Notes under the pieces: generated by a model
The model's input: only the letters and a program-made list of their open reading frames with translations
Told to the model about the DNA's origin: nothing
Database searches by the model: none
Assembly (NCBI RefSeq): GCF_002251435.1
Contig: NZ_NPJI01000090.1
Span: forward strand, 124,001-188,000
DNA from: Prevotella sp. P2-180
GTDB taxonomy: Bacteria; Bacteroidota; Bacteroidia; Bacteroidales; Bacteroidaceae
DNA length: 64,000 nucleotides
Direction of reading: 5' to 3'
Position numbers and translations under genes: made by a program
In this document: positions 18,471 through 28,527 of the stretch, piece after piece
Numbering within the stretch: the stretch's first letter is position 1
Layout: each line of letters starts with the position of its first letter

Positions 18471-20069
18471 ATGAACACTCAAAACAAAGCTGATAATATA
18501 CAATGTTTAACGAGAGTTAGAAACTTTGGAAAAAATTTGTTATGTAACAATTCTTTTTCCACTAACAGTTTAAGGCTTATAAAATTCTGTTTGTATATTA
18601 CATTCTTTTATGGTGTTACATTATTATTAGCTGAGTTTTATGACAATCCATTTTCAAGCATCGGCGATTTTGCCATTTTGGTGTCACACTGGTTAATGAT
18701 TGAGGTTGTTGTCTTTGGACTCTTTTACATAATAAGTATCAATAAATACGTATTTAGCGTGTCATTTCCAATAATTATGGTATTATCCACCATAATAGCA
18801 TATTATCGCTACACTTTGCATTTGACATTAATGCCAGAGGTAATAGAACTATTGCTGGAGAATGACTTACGTACGAGTATCGACTTAGTCAGTTGGCAAC
18901 TTATTTTGTGGATTATTATATCTTTCACTGTATCTTTCTTTGTTACTATCCACAGATTTCGTATCAAGCAAATTCCATGCAAATGGTTTCACTGTATTAT
19001 ATCTTTTCTTATAATATTTGTGCCATTGAATATGGAAATGTCAATTAATGCTATTGCAAAAAGAATACCTTATTCCATATTTTTTACTGTAGTAGAATAT
19101 ATAGATAATCATAGAAGTGTAGCATCAGAAAGACCGGATTTTGACGGACTTGTAAAATGTAACACTGATACTATGACTGTCGTTTTCATTATTGGAGAAT
19201 CCTTGAGGGCTTCGAGTATGCAGATTAATGGATATGAAAGAGAAACCACTCCCTTACTATGTAAAGAAAAGAATGTTGTTTCAATGTCAAATATATATAG
19301 TGATTATAATTTAACCCATCTCAGCATACCTCATTTTATGACCCGATCTGACGAAAGACACCCTGACAGGGCTTATACCGAGCGTTCTTTCGTATCGTTG
19401 ATGAAACATGCTGGTTTTTCTACTGCGTGGCTTGCAAATCAGGAGAGTATAAAGAGTTTCTTGTATTTTATGAAGGAGTGCGACAGACTCAAGTATGTTA
19501 GCAGTGGAAAGGTGTCATATATTTATGACAAATGGCTTGATACAGATTTGTTGCCTTACTTAGATGATGAACTAAGGCGTAAAGAACCACGCAAACTGAT
19601 AATACTTCATACCGTTGGTTCTCATTGGTATTATAACACTCATTTCACTGATGAGTATCAAAAATTCATTCCTGTCACAAACAGCAAAATATTATCCTCA
19701 AACACATTCGAACAAATTCGCAATTCATATGATAACACCATATTGTTCTCTGATTATTTTTGGAATCAGGTAATAAAGAGATTGAAAAAAAGGAATGCTG
19801 TTTTGATTTATTTATCAGATCATGGTGAGTGCATGGGTGAAGACGGTCATTTTATTCATGGTAGTGTGGATAATGAACCTCAACATTTGCCTGGTTGTTT
19901 TGTATGGTATTCTGATATATTCGCCAGTAAATACCACGATAAGGTTGATGCTTTGCTATTTAACAAAGACAAAAGATATAAGTCTTATTTCTTGTTTCAT
20001 AGCATTCTTGATGCCGCAGATATAAAGACTGAATACATTGACAATCACTTGAATATATTCACAAGATGA
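18471..20069 (+). CDS. Phosphoethanolamine transferase-like sulfatase-fold membrane enzyme
   Basis: The product has about 532 aa; the ATG at 18471 is preferred to the in-frame TTG at 18462. The N-terminal third has about five transmembrane segments and the rest is a periplasmic alkaline-phosphatase-fold domain. VVFIIGESLRASSMQINGYER matches the EptA/MCR metal-site Glu motif. A Thr in NLTHLSIP stands exactly 39 residues after that Glu, the same spacing as E246-T285 in MCR-1. LSDHGE gives the Asp-His metal ligands. It likely transfers phosphoethanolamine to lipid A or a glycan. Its 3' end overlaps the convergent GT4 gene by 11 bp. Confidence 0.82.
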   Translation: MNTQNKADNIQCLTRVRNFGKNLLCNNSFSTNSLRLIKFCLYITFFYGVTLLLAEFYDNPFSSIGDFAILVSHWLMIEVVVFGLFYIISINKYVFSVSFPIIMVLSTIIAYYRYTLHLTLMPEVIELLLENDLRTSIDLVSWQLILWIIISFTVSFFVTIHRFRIKQIPCKWFHCIISFLIIFVPLNMEMSINAIAKRIPYSIFFTVVEYIDNHRSVASERPDFDGLVKCNTDTMTVVFIIGESLRASSMQINGYERETTPLLCKEKNVVSMSNIYSDYNLTHLSIPHFMTRSDERHPDRAYTERSFVSLMKHAGFSTAWLANQESIKSFLYFMKECDRLKYVSSGKVSYIYDKWLDTDLLPYLDDELRRKEPRKLIILHTVGSHWYYNTHFTDEYQKFIPVTNSKILSSNTFEQIRNSYDNTILFSDYFWNQVIKRLKKRNAVLIYLSDHGECMGEDGHFIHGSVDNEPQHLPGCFVWYSDIFASKYHDKVDALLFNKDKRYKSYFLFHSILDAADIKTEYIDNHLNIFTR

Positions 20070-21132
20070 CTTGTATCCATTTACCAAAAATATAATCCTT
20101 TGAATATTGTTTGCCTATAGTCAAGGCATGCGTGCCATATTCCTTTCTCTGTTCTTCTGATGCCATCATTTTCATAACTGCTAGAATATACTTTTTGTAG
20201 TTATCTTGTTCTACAATAAGGCCATTATATTCGTTGGTAATAATATCGCTCGCACCATAATGGAAGTTGAAAACCACAGACGGCAACCCGCAGGCTTGGG
20301 CTTCTATTAGAGTCATGGGAAGTCCCTCGTAGCGTGATGTCATAAGATGAAGACTATAATGCGGATAAATTTCCATAATATTGTTGTTTCTGCCACACAG
20401 CTTCACTTTGTCCTCAAGATTCAGGTTGAGTATCTGCTGCTGCAACGATTCCCTACACGACCCTTCGCCATAAATGTCGAGTTGCCAGTCAGGATACTGC
20501 ATTGATATTTCCTTCCAACAGTCGATAAGTATGTCAAAGCCTTTCTGTTTCTCCAGTCTTCCTACAGCTATAGCTTTCCTTACGGAATAATCCTTAGCGT
20601 ATGAAGTAACTTCGTTTATGTAGTTGGGAATAATATCCACTCTCTTGGCATGTCTGAACTGCTTGGCATCTTCGCTTGTGAGACAAACAATTCTTTCTGC
20701 CTTTAATTCTGTGAGGAAAAACAACCGGTTAAAAGGATTGAAGTTTCTTGCCAGATGCGATTCATATATCTTCCTCGCATTAGTACGACAGAATGGCAAC
20801 AAGATGGCTCCTAAGGTTGTGGTAAAGAATATGATGTCTGGGTTAAGTCGATTAATAGTATTGTTCAACCGGTTGATTGCAGTAAGCATTGTATTCATGC
20901 GACTTAATAGTCTTGACACAGCATTGTTGGTTTTCTTGGCAAATGGAACATCAAGATGTATCAATTTTATTCCATCCATAAGATGATAGTGTTGCGGACG
21001 GATGTCATGATACACAGATATAAGTGTCACGTTATGGTGATATTGGGTGAATAGTGTGTTTGCCTTATCACTTACAATACGTTCCACTCCACCGTTTTCA
21101 GAATAATCTTCTATAACGTATATGATGTTCAT
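20059..21132 (-). CDS. Glycosyltransferase family 4
   Basis: The product has 357 aa with a GT-B fold. The N-terminal domain (YVIEDYSENGGVERIVSDKA) carries the Gly-Gly acceptor motif. The C-terminal domain has AVGRLEKQKGFDILIDCW, KLCGRNNNIMEIY and the donor-binding SRYEGLPMTLIEAQACGLP (E-x7-E type). It is the last gene of the minus-strand set leuS-yitT-rdgB-porZ-GT2-GT4, 14 bp after the GT2 gene. Its 3' end overlaps the convergent gene. Confidence 0.9.
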   Translation of the reverse strand: MNIIYVIEDYSENGGVERIVSDKANTLFTQYHHNVTLISVYHDIRPQHYHLMDGIKLIHLDVPFAKKTNNAVSRLLSRMNTMLTAINRLNNTINRLNPDIIFFTTTLGAILLPFCRTNARKIYESHLARNFNPFNRLFFLTELKAERIVCLTSEDAKQFRHAKRVDIIPNYINEVTSYAKDYSVRKAIAVGRLEKQKGFDILIDCWKEISMQYPDWQLDIYGEGSCRESLQQQILNLNLEDKVKLCGRNNNIMEIYPHYSLHLMTSRYEGLPMTLIEAQACGLPSVVFNFHYGASDIITNEYNGLIVEQDNYKKYILAVMKMMASEEQRKEYGTHALTIGKQYSKDYIFGKWIQVIL

Positions 21133-21146
21133 GTTTAGTGAAATTA

Positions 21147-21845
21147 TTAATATAGATTAGCAATATTCTTAATTATACTCCATCTGAATTTCATCTGTTG
21201 CCATATAGAGTATTTGCTTCCTTTGCCATTACAAGAGATAGTCTCCTTATGTCTACGGAATAAAATGAGTTTGTCTGGTATGAACTTCACATTGTATTTA
21301 TAAGCAGCAACATTGCCTATCCATATATCGTGCATAGGAATGTCTTTGGGGAATGGCAGTGATGCCTCAAGTATATTGCGCCTGAAAGCCATACAGCAGC
21401 CTGTATAACCGTTTTTCCATACAGTGTTGTATATGTGTCCTTGTCTTACTTGCATAATGGCATAGAGTGAAGGATATAATGGATTTAGATTACTGTCTGT
21501 CACTTCCGCATCGCTCACCACACAATCATACTTCTGCAACCATTTCATGCACACCTCTACCTTATTCGTTTTCCAAACGTCATCCTGGTCTGCAAGAAAA
21601 ATATAGTCTCCTTTTGCTTCTTTCAAAGCGTTTTCAAAATTGAATGTTGGCGAATGTTTGCGTGGCCCTTCAATTATTCTTATCCTTTTGTCACCAATAC
21701 AATTGATTATTACAATTGTCCCATCCGTTGATCCGTCGTCAGACACAATGATTTCGTCGTCAGAGGACAGTTGGCATAATATAGAGTCAATCTGTTCTCT
21801 GATGAATTTTTCACCATTATATGTGGCGACACATACTGAAATCAT
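21147..21845 (-). CDS. Glycosyltransferase family 2, rhamnosyltransferase-like
   Basis: The product has 232 aa. MISVCVATYNGEKFIREQ, IIVSDDGSTDGT and FLADQDDVWK (D-x-D region) are typical of GT2 enzymes annotated as rhamnosyl- or alpha-glycosyltransferases. GYTGCCMAFRR is the acceptor-side motif of this subgroup. It starts 5 bp after the porZ stop, so it is probably co-expressed with the type IX secretion component and the following GT4. Shared use in making the LPS that anchors T9SS cargo is an inference. Confidence 0.88.
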   Translation of the reverse strand: MISVCVATYNGEKFIREQIDSILCQLSSDDEIIVSDDGSTDGTIVIINCIGDKRIRIIEGPRKHSPTFNFENALKEAKGDYIFLADQDDVWKTNKVEVCMKWLQKYDCVVSDAEVTDSNLNPLYPSLYAIMQVRQGHIYNTVWKNGYTGCCMAFRRNILEASLPFPKDIPMHDIWIGNVAAYKYNVKFIPDKLILFRRHKETISCNGKGSKYSIWQQMKFRWSIIKNIANLY

Positions 21846-21850
21846 GGCAA

Positions 21851-23857
21851 TCAGTTTACAATTACGACTTTACAAACAGTACCTTTTTTTCCATCATTTG
21901 TTGCTGTATTCACCATATACACACCTGAGGCCACACGCTTGCCTCTAAGGTCGTTGCCATCCCATTGGAATGATCCTCCTGTGCTTCGTCCTTGGGCAAC
22001 GAGTGTGCCATTAGAACTGGTGATTTTGACATCTGAATTTATTGACAGACCGGTGATATTAATCATTCCTTTATATTCTGGAGTTACTGGATTAGGATAA
22101 GCCCAAACATTGTCGCTATCCATTTCTTCGTTTGCCTGAGTTGCCTCGCTATGATATGAGCATAGTCCGCTTTCTGTGCCTATATACACAATGCCTGTTC
22201 TCTCGTCTATGGTAATGCTTTGTACGTTGTCGGACAACAAAGGACTGTTTGAAGCCGTAAAATGCTTCTCTTCCACCATATTGTCTGCACTTATAAGGTA
22301 TACTCCACTGCCATCAGTGCCTATCCACTTGCGGTTAGCATTGTCTATCGCTATGGCAGTAATATTCAGTCCTGACAACAGGTAGTCGGCATAGTTTGTT
22401 CCATCGTTTCGCGGCACTTTCACTTGATAGAAACCTTTGGTAGGGTCTTTCTTATATTCTTCTGTAAGTACAAACAAACCTTGGTTAAGACCTACCCAAA
22501 TATTTCCTTCGTGGTCTTCTGCAAGACTATAGCATCGTTCAACATTGGAAATGATGGCACCATCCTCGTTTACGAAATTGGAATATTCTGTGAGTTTGTC
22601 AGTGGATAAGTCATAACTGTATACAGCAGTATGATTCCAATAGTCACTGTATATCCATAACTTGTTTTCTGAATCAATACTCATGAATTTCAAATTTTCG
22701 TTGCCTTCTGTAGGATTAAATTTATCTATTTCTGTCCAGTTGTTGTTTGAATCAAGTTTTAATAATATATTATTGATACTCTCACTATTCGCTACATAAA
22801 GGTCGCCTGTTTTGGAATAAAGGAGCGAAGTTACCATTTGATAATTCACATGTCCCTCAAGACCATCTACAAAAGATATGGGACTGTTTTCATTATTATA
22901 GTATTTGACAAGTTCCCCGTCGTAAAACTCAAAAAGACCGGCTGACATTCCTGCCATTACGTGCCTAGAGTCTCTTGGGTCTACATCTAATGTCAAAATA
23001 TCATAATAACGAATTCCATATTTTTGACCTATCCCTTCATTACTATATGCAGTCCATTCATCTTTATCAATATCCAACACTTGTATTGAAGCTGGTTTTC
23101 GGGTATCCCACATGCCTCCATTACATGTATACAGTTTGTTCTCATGTATCTTCATATACCCGAAATAGTTGTATTTCGGCCCTCCGGGCTGAAGGGTTTT
23201 CACGAGGTCGATGTTTTCTTCGTAGGCGGTGTTGTCGGTGGAGAAGATGGTTTGGGGCCAGGAGGTGACTTGGGCCCAGTTGGACTTGTCTATAAGGTTT
23301 GAGGACAAAGAGGCCTTGTAGGTCTTGTTTTGGGCTGTACGGGCATATATGTTGTCGTTGTCCACTCCTATCTTGCTAACCTGAAGTCCGAGCATGTATG
23401 ACTCTGAAATCTCCACCTTGTTGAGGTCGAGTTTCACGCCACCGAAATTGGTGGCCAAATAGGCATAGTGGCCATTCATGGTTATGCTATTGATGGTCTT
23501 GTCTTCTGTCATAATCTTGTTGTACAAGTCTGAAATGTTCGACACGTTGCCTTGCAAGTCCATGAGGTCGATATTTGAGTTGTCGTAGACTATTAATAGT
23601 TTTTTTGCGGCTGTGTTCCAACCGATATTGATAATGTTCACGTCGTTTAGACCTGTTACCTTGTCGAAGGTCTGGATGCTTTGGTCTGCTTTGTTGTAAA
23701 GATACAAAGAGTTGGAGGCGCGAACAAAGAGCTGCTCCCCTACCCTTTCAATCTGTTGTGGGTCACTGTATGACAGATATATTTTCCAGTCGCCTATGGC
23801 TGCATTTGCGACTGTCGTAACAAGTAGTGTCAGGATGTAGAAGAGCTGTCTTTTCAT
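21851..23857 (-). CDS. porZ: PorZ-like type IX secretion component, beta-propeller protein
   Basis: The product has 668 aa with a signal peptide (to about residue 19). It then starts [19 protein letters not shown], the characteristic opening of PorZ. Two beta-propeller regions follow (recurring blade motifs such as [16 protein letters not shown] and [15 protein letters not shown]). A C-terminal domain ([16 protein letters not shown]... [10 protein letters not shown]) resembles T9SS sorting domains. In Porphyromonas PorZ sits in the cell-surface attachment complex and presents A-LPS to the sortase PorU. The start overlaps the rdgB stop by 4 bp, so the two are translationally coupled. Confidence 0.8.
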   Translation of the reverse strand: MKRQLFYILTLLVTTVANAAIGDWKIYLSYSDPQQIERVGEQLFVRASNSLYLYNKADQSIQTFDKVTGLNDVNIINIGWNTAAKKLLIVYDNSNIDLMDLQGNVSNISDLYNKIMTEDKTINSITMNGHYAYLATNFGGVKLDLNKVEISESYMLGLQVSKIGVDNDNIYARTAQNKTYKASLSSNLIDKSNWAQVTSWPQTIFSTDNTAYEENIDLVKTLQPGGPKYNYFGYMKIHENKLYTCNGGMWDTRKPASIQVLDIDKDEWTAYSNEGIGQKYGIRYYDILTLDVDPRDSRHVMAGMSAGLFEFYDGELVKYYNNENSPISFVDGLEGHVNYQMVTSLLYSKTGDLYVANSESINNILLKLDSNNNWTEIDKFNPTEGNENLKFMSIDSENKLWIYSDYWNHTAVYSYDLSTDKLTEYSNFVNEDGAIISNVERCYSLAEDHEGNIWVGLNQGLFVLTEEYKKDPTKGFYQVKVPRNDGTNYADYLLSGLNITAIAIDNANRKWIGTDGSGVYLISADNMVEEKHFTASNSPLLSDNVQSITIDERTGIVYIGTESGLCSYHSEATQANEEMDSDNVWAYPNPVTPEYKGMINITGLSINSDVKITSSNGTLVAQGRSTGGSFQWDGNDLRGKRVASGVYMVNTATNDGKKGTVCKVVIVN

Positions 23858-24453
23858 AATGTCTTTATATAGTTTGAAAGTTTTGCCACGGCACGTGCCC
23901 TGTGGCTAATGGTGTTCTTTATATCGTTTCCAAGTTCTGCGAATGTCTTGTCGTAGCCTTCGGGCTGGAATATGGGGTCGTAGCCAAAGCCCTCACCTCC
24001 CCTACGCTCTGGTATTATCTCACCTTCTACGATACCTTCGAAGAGTGTGAAATGAGAGTGAGGAGTGAGAATGAGGCAGATGACAGTGCGGAAACGGGCC
24101 TTGCGATTGCCTTTTCCTTCCAGTTCTCGTAATAGTGTTGTCATGTTTGCTTCTGAGTCATGGCTTTCGGCTTCAGGATTTTTCACTGCTGCATATCGTG
24201 CGCTATACACTCCTGGCTCTCCGCCAAGTGCTTCTACCTCAAGTCCGGTGTCGTCGGCAAACACATTGCAGTGGTATTTGTTATATATATACTCTGCTTT
24301 CTGACGTGCGTTTTCTTCAAGAGTACAGCCTGTTTCAGGAATGTCGTCATGGCAGTCTATGTCGTTGAGCGACAGCACTTCAAACTTCTCGCCGAGAATA
24401 TTCCTTATCTCGTCGAGCTTATGCTTGTTGTTTGTTGCAAATACTATTTTCAT
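23854..24453 (-). CDS. rdgB: Non-canonical purine NTP pyrophosphatase (RdgB/HAM1)
   Basis: This enzyme hydrolyses ITP, dITP and XTP to monophosphates, keeping deaminated purines out of nucleic acids. It has 199 aa. [16 protein letters not shown] at the N-terminus, [22 protein letters not shown] (catalytic Asp) and the C-terminal SHRARA are family signatures. Both ends overlap neighbours by 4 bp (ATGA), upstream with yitT and downstream with porZ. Confidence 0.95.
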   Translation of the reverse strand: MKIVFATNNKHKLDEIRNILGEKFEVLSLNDIDCHDDIPETGCTLEENARQKAEYIYNKYHCNVFADDTGLEVEALGGEPGVYSARYAAVKNPEAESHDSEANMTTLLRELEGKGNRKARFRTVICLILTPHSHFTLFEGIVEGEIIPERRGGEGFGYDPIFQPEGYDKTFAELGNDIKNTISHRARAVAKLSNYIKTL

Positions 24454-25373
24454 TGTTCTTTCTTCTTTACTTTCACTTTTATTGCGTCAAATCCTTCGCC
24501 ATAAACGCCAATTACTGAGCTTTGGCTTACAAAGGCATTGGGGTCGATGGTTTTTATCAGACGGAATATCTGGAGGCTTTCACGCTTCTTGGCAAGCAGG
24601 CATATCACCTTTGTGGGCTTGCCTGTCCAGTAGCCATGACCATCGAGAATGGTGAGCGTGTGTTCTGTCTCGCGTGTTATGGCATAAGCTATCTCCTGGT
24701 ATTTCTTTGAAAAAATGAGGAACTGCACTGACTGTCGCTGCCAATACATCACGTAATCGAGCATCAGACACTCTATAAACATCGTGCAAAGACCAAATAC
24801 AACCATGGTGCAACGGTTTTGCAGAGGACCGAAACTATCGATGAACAAAGAGCTGCCAATAATGCATATATCAATGATTATCAACGCTTTTCCGAGCGAG
24901 ATGTTATGATACTTGTTTATTACAGCAGCCACGATATCCGTACCGCCGGTGCTTCCGTTGTTAAGAAACACAATGGCGAGTGCCGTACCGGTGAGCATAC
25001 ATCCTATGACAAGCGACATGAAATCGTTACCTTCCCCCAACAGCTTATAGAAATGTCCGTCGGGCTGTACCACGATGTCCTGTGCCACTTCAAGGAAGAA
25101 GGTCAGGACAAATGTGGCATAAATGGTCTTTGTAAGAAATTTCCACCCAAGTATTTTCAATGCCGCCACGATGAGCACTGCATTGATTATGAAGAAGGTG
25201 TACTGAACAGGAAATTTGGTGGCATAGAATATGATGGCTCCTATACCCGATATTCCGCCTGTTACTATTTCATAGGGCAAGAGGAACACTGTGAAACCAA
25301 ATGTATATAACATTAGACCAAGAGTTATGTTCACATAATCTCTTATTTCATAAATTATTTCCTGTCGTGTCAT
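24450..25373 (-). CDS. YitT family membrane protein
   Basis: The product has 307 aa with about five to six transmembrane segments in the first 210 residues (YitT_membrane/DUF161, e.g. [12 protein letters not shown] and [13 protein letters not shown]). A soluble C-terminal DUF2179 domain follows ([17 protein letters not shown]). The function of the family is not established. It lies between leuS and rdgB; the 117-bp gap to leuS contains the GTTGACAA repeat structure. Confidence 0.9.
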   Translation of the reverse strand: MTRQEIIYEIRDYVNITLGLMLYTFGFTVFLLPYEIVTGGISGIGAIIFYATKFPVQYTFFIINAVLIVAALKILGWKFLTKTIYATFVLTFFLEVAQDIVVQPDGHFYKLLGEGNDFMSLVIGCMLTGTALAIVFLNNGSTGGTDIVAAVINKYHNISLGKALIIIDICIIGSSLFIDSFGPLQNRCTMVVFGLCTMFIECLMLDYVMYWQRQSVQFLIFSKKYQEIAYAITRETEHTLTILDGHGYWTGKPTKVICLLAKKRESLQIFRLIKTIDPNAFVSQSSVIGVYGEGFDAIKVKVKKKEQ

Positions 25374-25390
25374 GATACTATTTTTTTAAA

Positions 25391-25470
25391 GTTGACAAGT
25401 TGACAAGTTGACGAGTTGTTACCGCATTCGCAAATAACTTGTCTACTTGTTTACTTGTCAACTTGTCAAC
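25391..25470. repeat. Imperfect inverted/tandem repeat between leuS and yitT
   Basis: The left part (25391-25420) is three copies of a GTTGACAA-like 10-mer, and the right part (25437-25470) is the reverse complement repeated (CTTGTCAACTTGTCAAC). The two arms can fold into a long hairpin with a loop of about 16 nt. It lies just after the leuS stop on the minus strand, so it may end or weaken transcription between leuS and yitT. Confidence 0.7.
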
Positions 25471-25490
25471 TAAATAATTACTCGTCAACT

Positions 25491-28340
25491 TTACTTCACA
25501 ACGATATTCACTATCTTTTTCGGAACGATGATGACTTTCACCACCTTCTTGTCGCCTATATATTTAGCAGATTTCTCGTCTGCCAAGACTGCTTCCTCTA
25601 TTGTCTTGTTGTCGGCATCTGCTGCAAACTGCATTTGGAAGCGTGCCTTACCATTGAAAGAAACAGTGAGCTGCATGCTGCTCTCTACGAGATAGCTCTC
25701 GTTGAACTGTGGCCAGGTGGCATCACATGCACTGCCTTGCTCGCCAAGGGCATGCCACAATTCTTCTGCAATATGTGGTGCAAAAGGACAGATAAGGGCA
25801 ACGAGGTCTTTCAGTACAACCTTGCTGCGACACTTTGACTGTGCCAGTTCGCCCACTGCTATCATAAAGGCAGAGATACTTGTATTGTAGGAGAAGTGCT
25901 CAATGTCGAATGTCACCTTCTTTATGAGCTTGTGGAGACTCTTAAGCTGCTCTGCCGTCGGTTCGTCGTCGTTGGGAAGGAATTCGTCGTCACGATTATA
26001 GAAGAGCGCCCACAGCTTCTTCAGGAATCGGTGGCATCCGTCAATACCATTTGTATCCCAAGGTTTCGACTGCTCAACGGGACCGAGGAACATCTCGTAC
26101 AGACGTAATGTGTCGGCACCATATTTCTCTACTATCATATCAGGATTAACCACGTTGAACATCGACTTGGACATCTTTTCTATAGCCCATCCGCAGATAT
26201 ACTTGCCGTCTTCGAGTATGAATTCTGCATTTGCATATTCAGGACGCCACGCCTTGAAAGCCTCAAGGTCGAGCTGGTCGTTGCTTACTATGTTCACATC
26301 CACGTGGATAGGAGTAACCTCATACTGGTCTTTCAGTCCTAATGACACAAAGGTTGGATGGTCGGCTCCTTCTTGGTTGATACGGTAAACGAAGTTGCTT
26401 CGTCCTTGTATCATACCTTGGTTGACGAGTTTCTTGAATGGCTCGTCGGCACAAGAGTAACCACTGTCGTAGAGGAACTTATTCCAGAATCGGGAATAAA
26501 TCAAGTGACCCGTAGCATGCTCAGTACCACCGACATATAGGTCTACGTTCTGCCAATATTCATCGGCTTCCTTACCCACAAGAGCCTTATCGTTCTTCGG
26601 GTCCATATAGCGCAGGTAGTAAGCTGAAGAGCCTGCAAATCCTGGCATTGTGTTGAGTTCCAGAGGGAATATGGTCTTGTTGTCGATAAGCGACTTGTCG
26701 ACAACTTCTTCCTTCACGGTATCCCATGCCCAGCACTTGGCTCTTCCCAATGGAGGTTCGCCTGTTTCTGTTGGCTTATACTCGTCAATCTCCGGCAAGA
26801 GCAGTGGCAGTTTCTCCTTCGGAATCATATAAGGCATGTTGTCCTTGTAATAAACAGGGAACGGCTCTCCCCAGTATCTCTGACGAGAGAAGATTGCATC
26901 GCGCAAACGGTAGTTCACCTTTACACGACCAAGATTGTTCTCTGTTACGAATTTCTTTGTTGCGGCAATAGCCTCCTTCACGGTCAATCCGTTGAGTGAG
27001 AAACCATTAAGAGCCTCTACCCCACTCTTTGGCGAGTTTTCCACAATGCCTTCCTTTGCGTCGAAGCTCTGCTCGCTGACGTCGGCTCCCTCAATGAGAG
27101 GGATGATGGGCAGGTTGAAATGCTTGGCAAAGGCATAGTCGCGCGAGTCGTGTGCTGGAACTGCCATGATGGCTCCAGTGCCATATCCAGCGAGTACATA
27201 TTCTGAAATCCAGATAGGAATAGCATCGCCTGTAAATGGATTTACTGCGTATGAGCCTGAGAATACGCCAGTTACACGGTGGTCGCTGATGCGGTCGCGC
27301 TCTGTGCGCTTCTTTACGTATGCTATATATTCATCCACAGCGGCACGCTGCTCGGCTGTGGTCAGTTCATCCACCAGTTCGCTCTCTGGAGCCAACACCA
27401 TAAATGTCACACCAAAGATAGTGTCGGCACGGGTTGTGAAGATAGTGAAATGCTTGTCGCTGTCCTTCACCTTGAACTCCATCTCGGTACCTTCCGAACG
27501 GCCAATCCAGTTGCGCTGTGTCTCCTTCAGAGAGTCGGTCCAGTCGATAGTCTCCAGTCCGTCAAGCAGACGCTGTGCATAAGCCGACACCCTGAGACAC
27601 CACTGGCGCATCTTCTGCTGCACTACGGGATATCCGCCACGCACACTCACTCCATCAACAACCTCGTCGTTGGCAAGCACTGTTCCGAGCTTAGGACACC
27701 AGTTCACCATTGTCTCGCCGAGATAGGCAATACGATAGTTCATCAGCACCTCTTGCTTCTTCTTCTCTGAGAATGAATTCCATTCTGATGCAGTGAAATG
27801 CAATTCCTCTGTGCAAGCAGCTGATATATTCTCCGTTCCCATCAGTTCGAAATGCTCAATGAGTTTGATAATGGGTTGAGCCTTCTGTGATGCAAGACTA
27901 TAGTATGACTTGAACATGCGGATGAAGGCCCACTGTGTCCAATGATAATAGTCGGGAGCACATGTGCGCACTTCACGGTCCCAGTCGAATGAGAATCCTA
28001 TCTTGTCCAACTGCTCTCGGTAGTGGTTGATATTGGCCACTGTAGTAATTTCCGGATGCTGTCCGGTCTGTATTGCATATTGTTCTGCAGGAAGACCATA
28101 TGCATCATATCCCATTGGGTTAAGCACATTGAATCCCTGTTGTCGCTTGTAGCGTGCATATATGTCACTTGCAATGTAGCCAAGCGGATGTCCCACATGA
28201 AGTCCTGCTCCGGAAGGGTAGGGGAACATGTTGAGAACATAGAATTTTTTGCGGTTTTTGTCCTCTGTAACTTTGTAGGTCTTGTCGTCGACCCACTTCT
28301 TCTGCCATCTTTTCTCGATGTCTCTAAAGTTGTATTCCAT
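25491..28340 (-). CDS. leuS: Leucyl-tRNA synthetase
   Basis: LeuS charges tRNA-Leu with leucine. It has 949 aa. The class I signature is in [17 protein letters not shown] (HVGH form, ~40), followed by the CP1 editing domain (~220-420), the KMSKS loop in [11 protein letters not shown] (~610), and the anticodon-binding and C-terminal domains. It heads the minus-strand series leading to yitT, rdgB, porZ and two glycosyltransferases. The start ATG at 28340 stands about 58 bp downstream of a TAACTTTG element. Confidence 0.97.
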   Translation of the reverse strand: MEYNFRDIEKRWQKKWVDDKTYKVTEDKNRKKFYVLNMFPYPSGAGLHVGHPLGYIASDIYARYKRQQGFNVLNPMGYDAYGLPAEQYAIQTGQHPEITTVANINHYREQLDKIGFSFDWDREVRTCAPDYYHWTQWAFIRMFKSYYSLASQKAQPIIKLIEHFELMGTENISAACTEELHFTASEWNSFSEKKKQEVLMNYRIAYLGETMVNWCPKLGTVLANDEVVDGVSVRGGYPVVQQKMRQWCLRVSAYAQRLLDGLETIDWTDSLKETQRNWIGRSEGTEMEFKVKDSDKHFTIFTTRADTIFGVTFMVLAPESELVDELTTAEQRAAVDEYIAYVKKRTERDRISDHRVTGVFSGSYAVNPFTGDAIPIWISEYVLAGYGTGAIMAVPAHDSRDYAFAKHFNLPIIPLIEGADVSEQSFDAKEGIVENSPKSGVEALNGFSLNGLTVKEAIAATKKFVTENNLGRVKVNYRLRDAIFSRQRYWGEPFPVYYKDNMPYMIPKEKLPLLLPEIDEYKPTETGEPPLGRAKCWAWDTVKEEVVDKSLIDNKTIFPLELNTMPGFAGSSAYYLRYMDPKNDKALVGKEADEYWQNVDLYVGGTEHATGHLIYSRFWNKFLYDSGYSCADEPFKKLVNQGMIQGRSNFVYRINQEGADHPTFVSLGLKDQYEVTPIHVDVNIVSNDQLDLEAFKAWRPEYANAEFILEDGKYICGWAIEKMSKSMFNVVNPDMIVEKYGADTLRLYEMFLGPVEQSKPWDTNGIDGCHRFLKKLWALFYNRDDEFLPNDDEPTAEQLKSLHKLIKKVTFDIEHFSYNTSISAFMIAVGELAQSKCRSKVVLKDLVALICPFAPHIAEELWHALGEQGSACDATWPQFNESYLVESSMQLTVSFNGKARFQMQFAADADNKTIEEAVLADEKSAKYIGDKKVVKVIIVPKKIVNIVVK

Positions 28341-28397
28341 TATATCTTAAATTGTTTAAGTTTTCGTTTCACACTATAAAATAGTTGTTGTTGTGTG

Positions 28398-28405
28398 CAA
28401 AGTTA
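28398..28405 (-). promoter_or_regulatory. Probable -7 element for leuS
   Basis: On the minus strand this is TAACTTTG, matching TAnnTTTG; no good TTTG -33 is seen at 19-20 bp. It lies 58 bp before the leuS start and back to back with the mutS promoter. Confidence 0.45.
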
Positions 28406-28468
28406 CAACTTATTCTTTATATATAATGTATTTAGATGCAGTTTTTTTTGTTTTTTTCTCCTTTTTGT

Positions 28469-28499
28469 TTTGTTTTTAGCCCGACTTTGAGTAATTTTG
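28469..28499 (+). promoter_or_regulatory. Promoter for mutS
   Basis: TTTG (28469-28472) and TAATTTTG (28492-28499) are separated by 19 bp, the Bacteroidota consensus. The mutS ATG lies 28 bp further on. Confidence 0.75.
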
Positions 28500-28527
28500 C
28501 AGTCCAAAGCAAATTTTTATATCGTTT

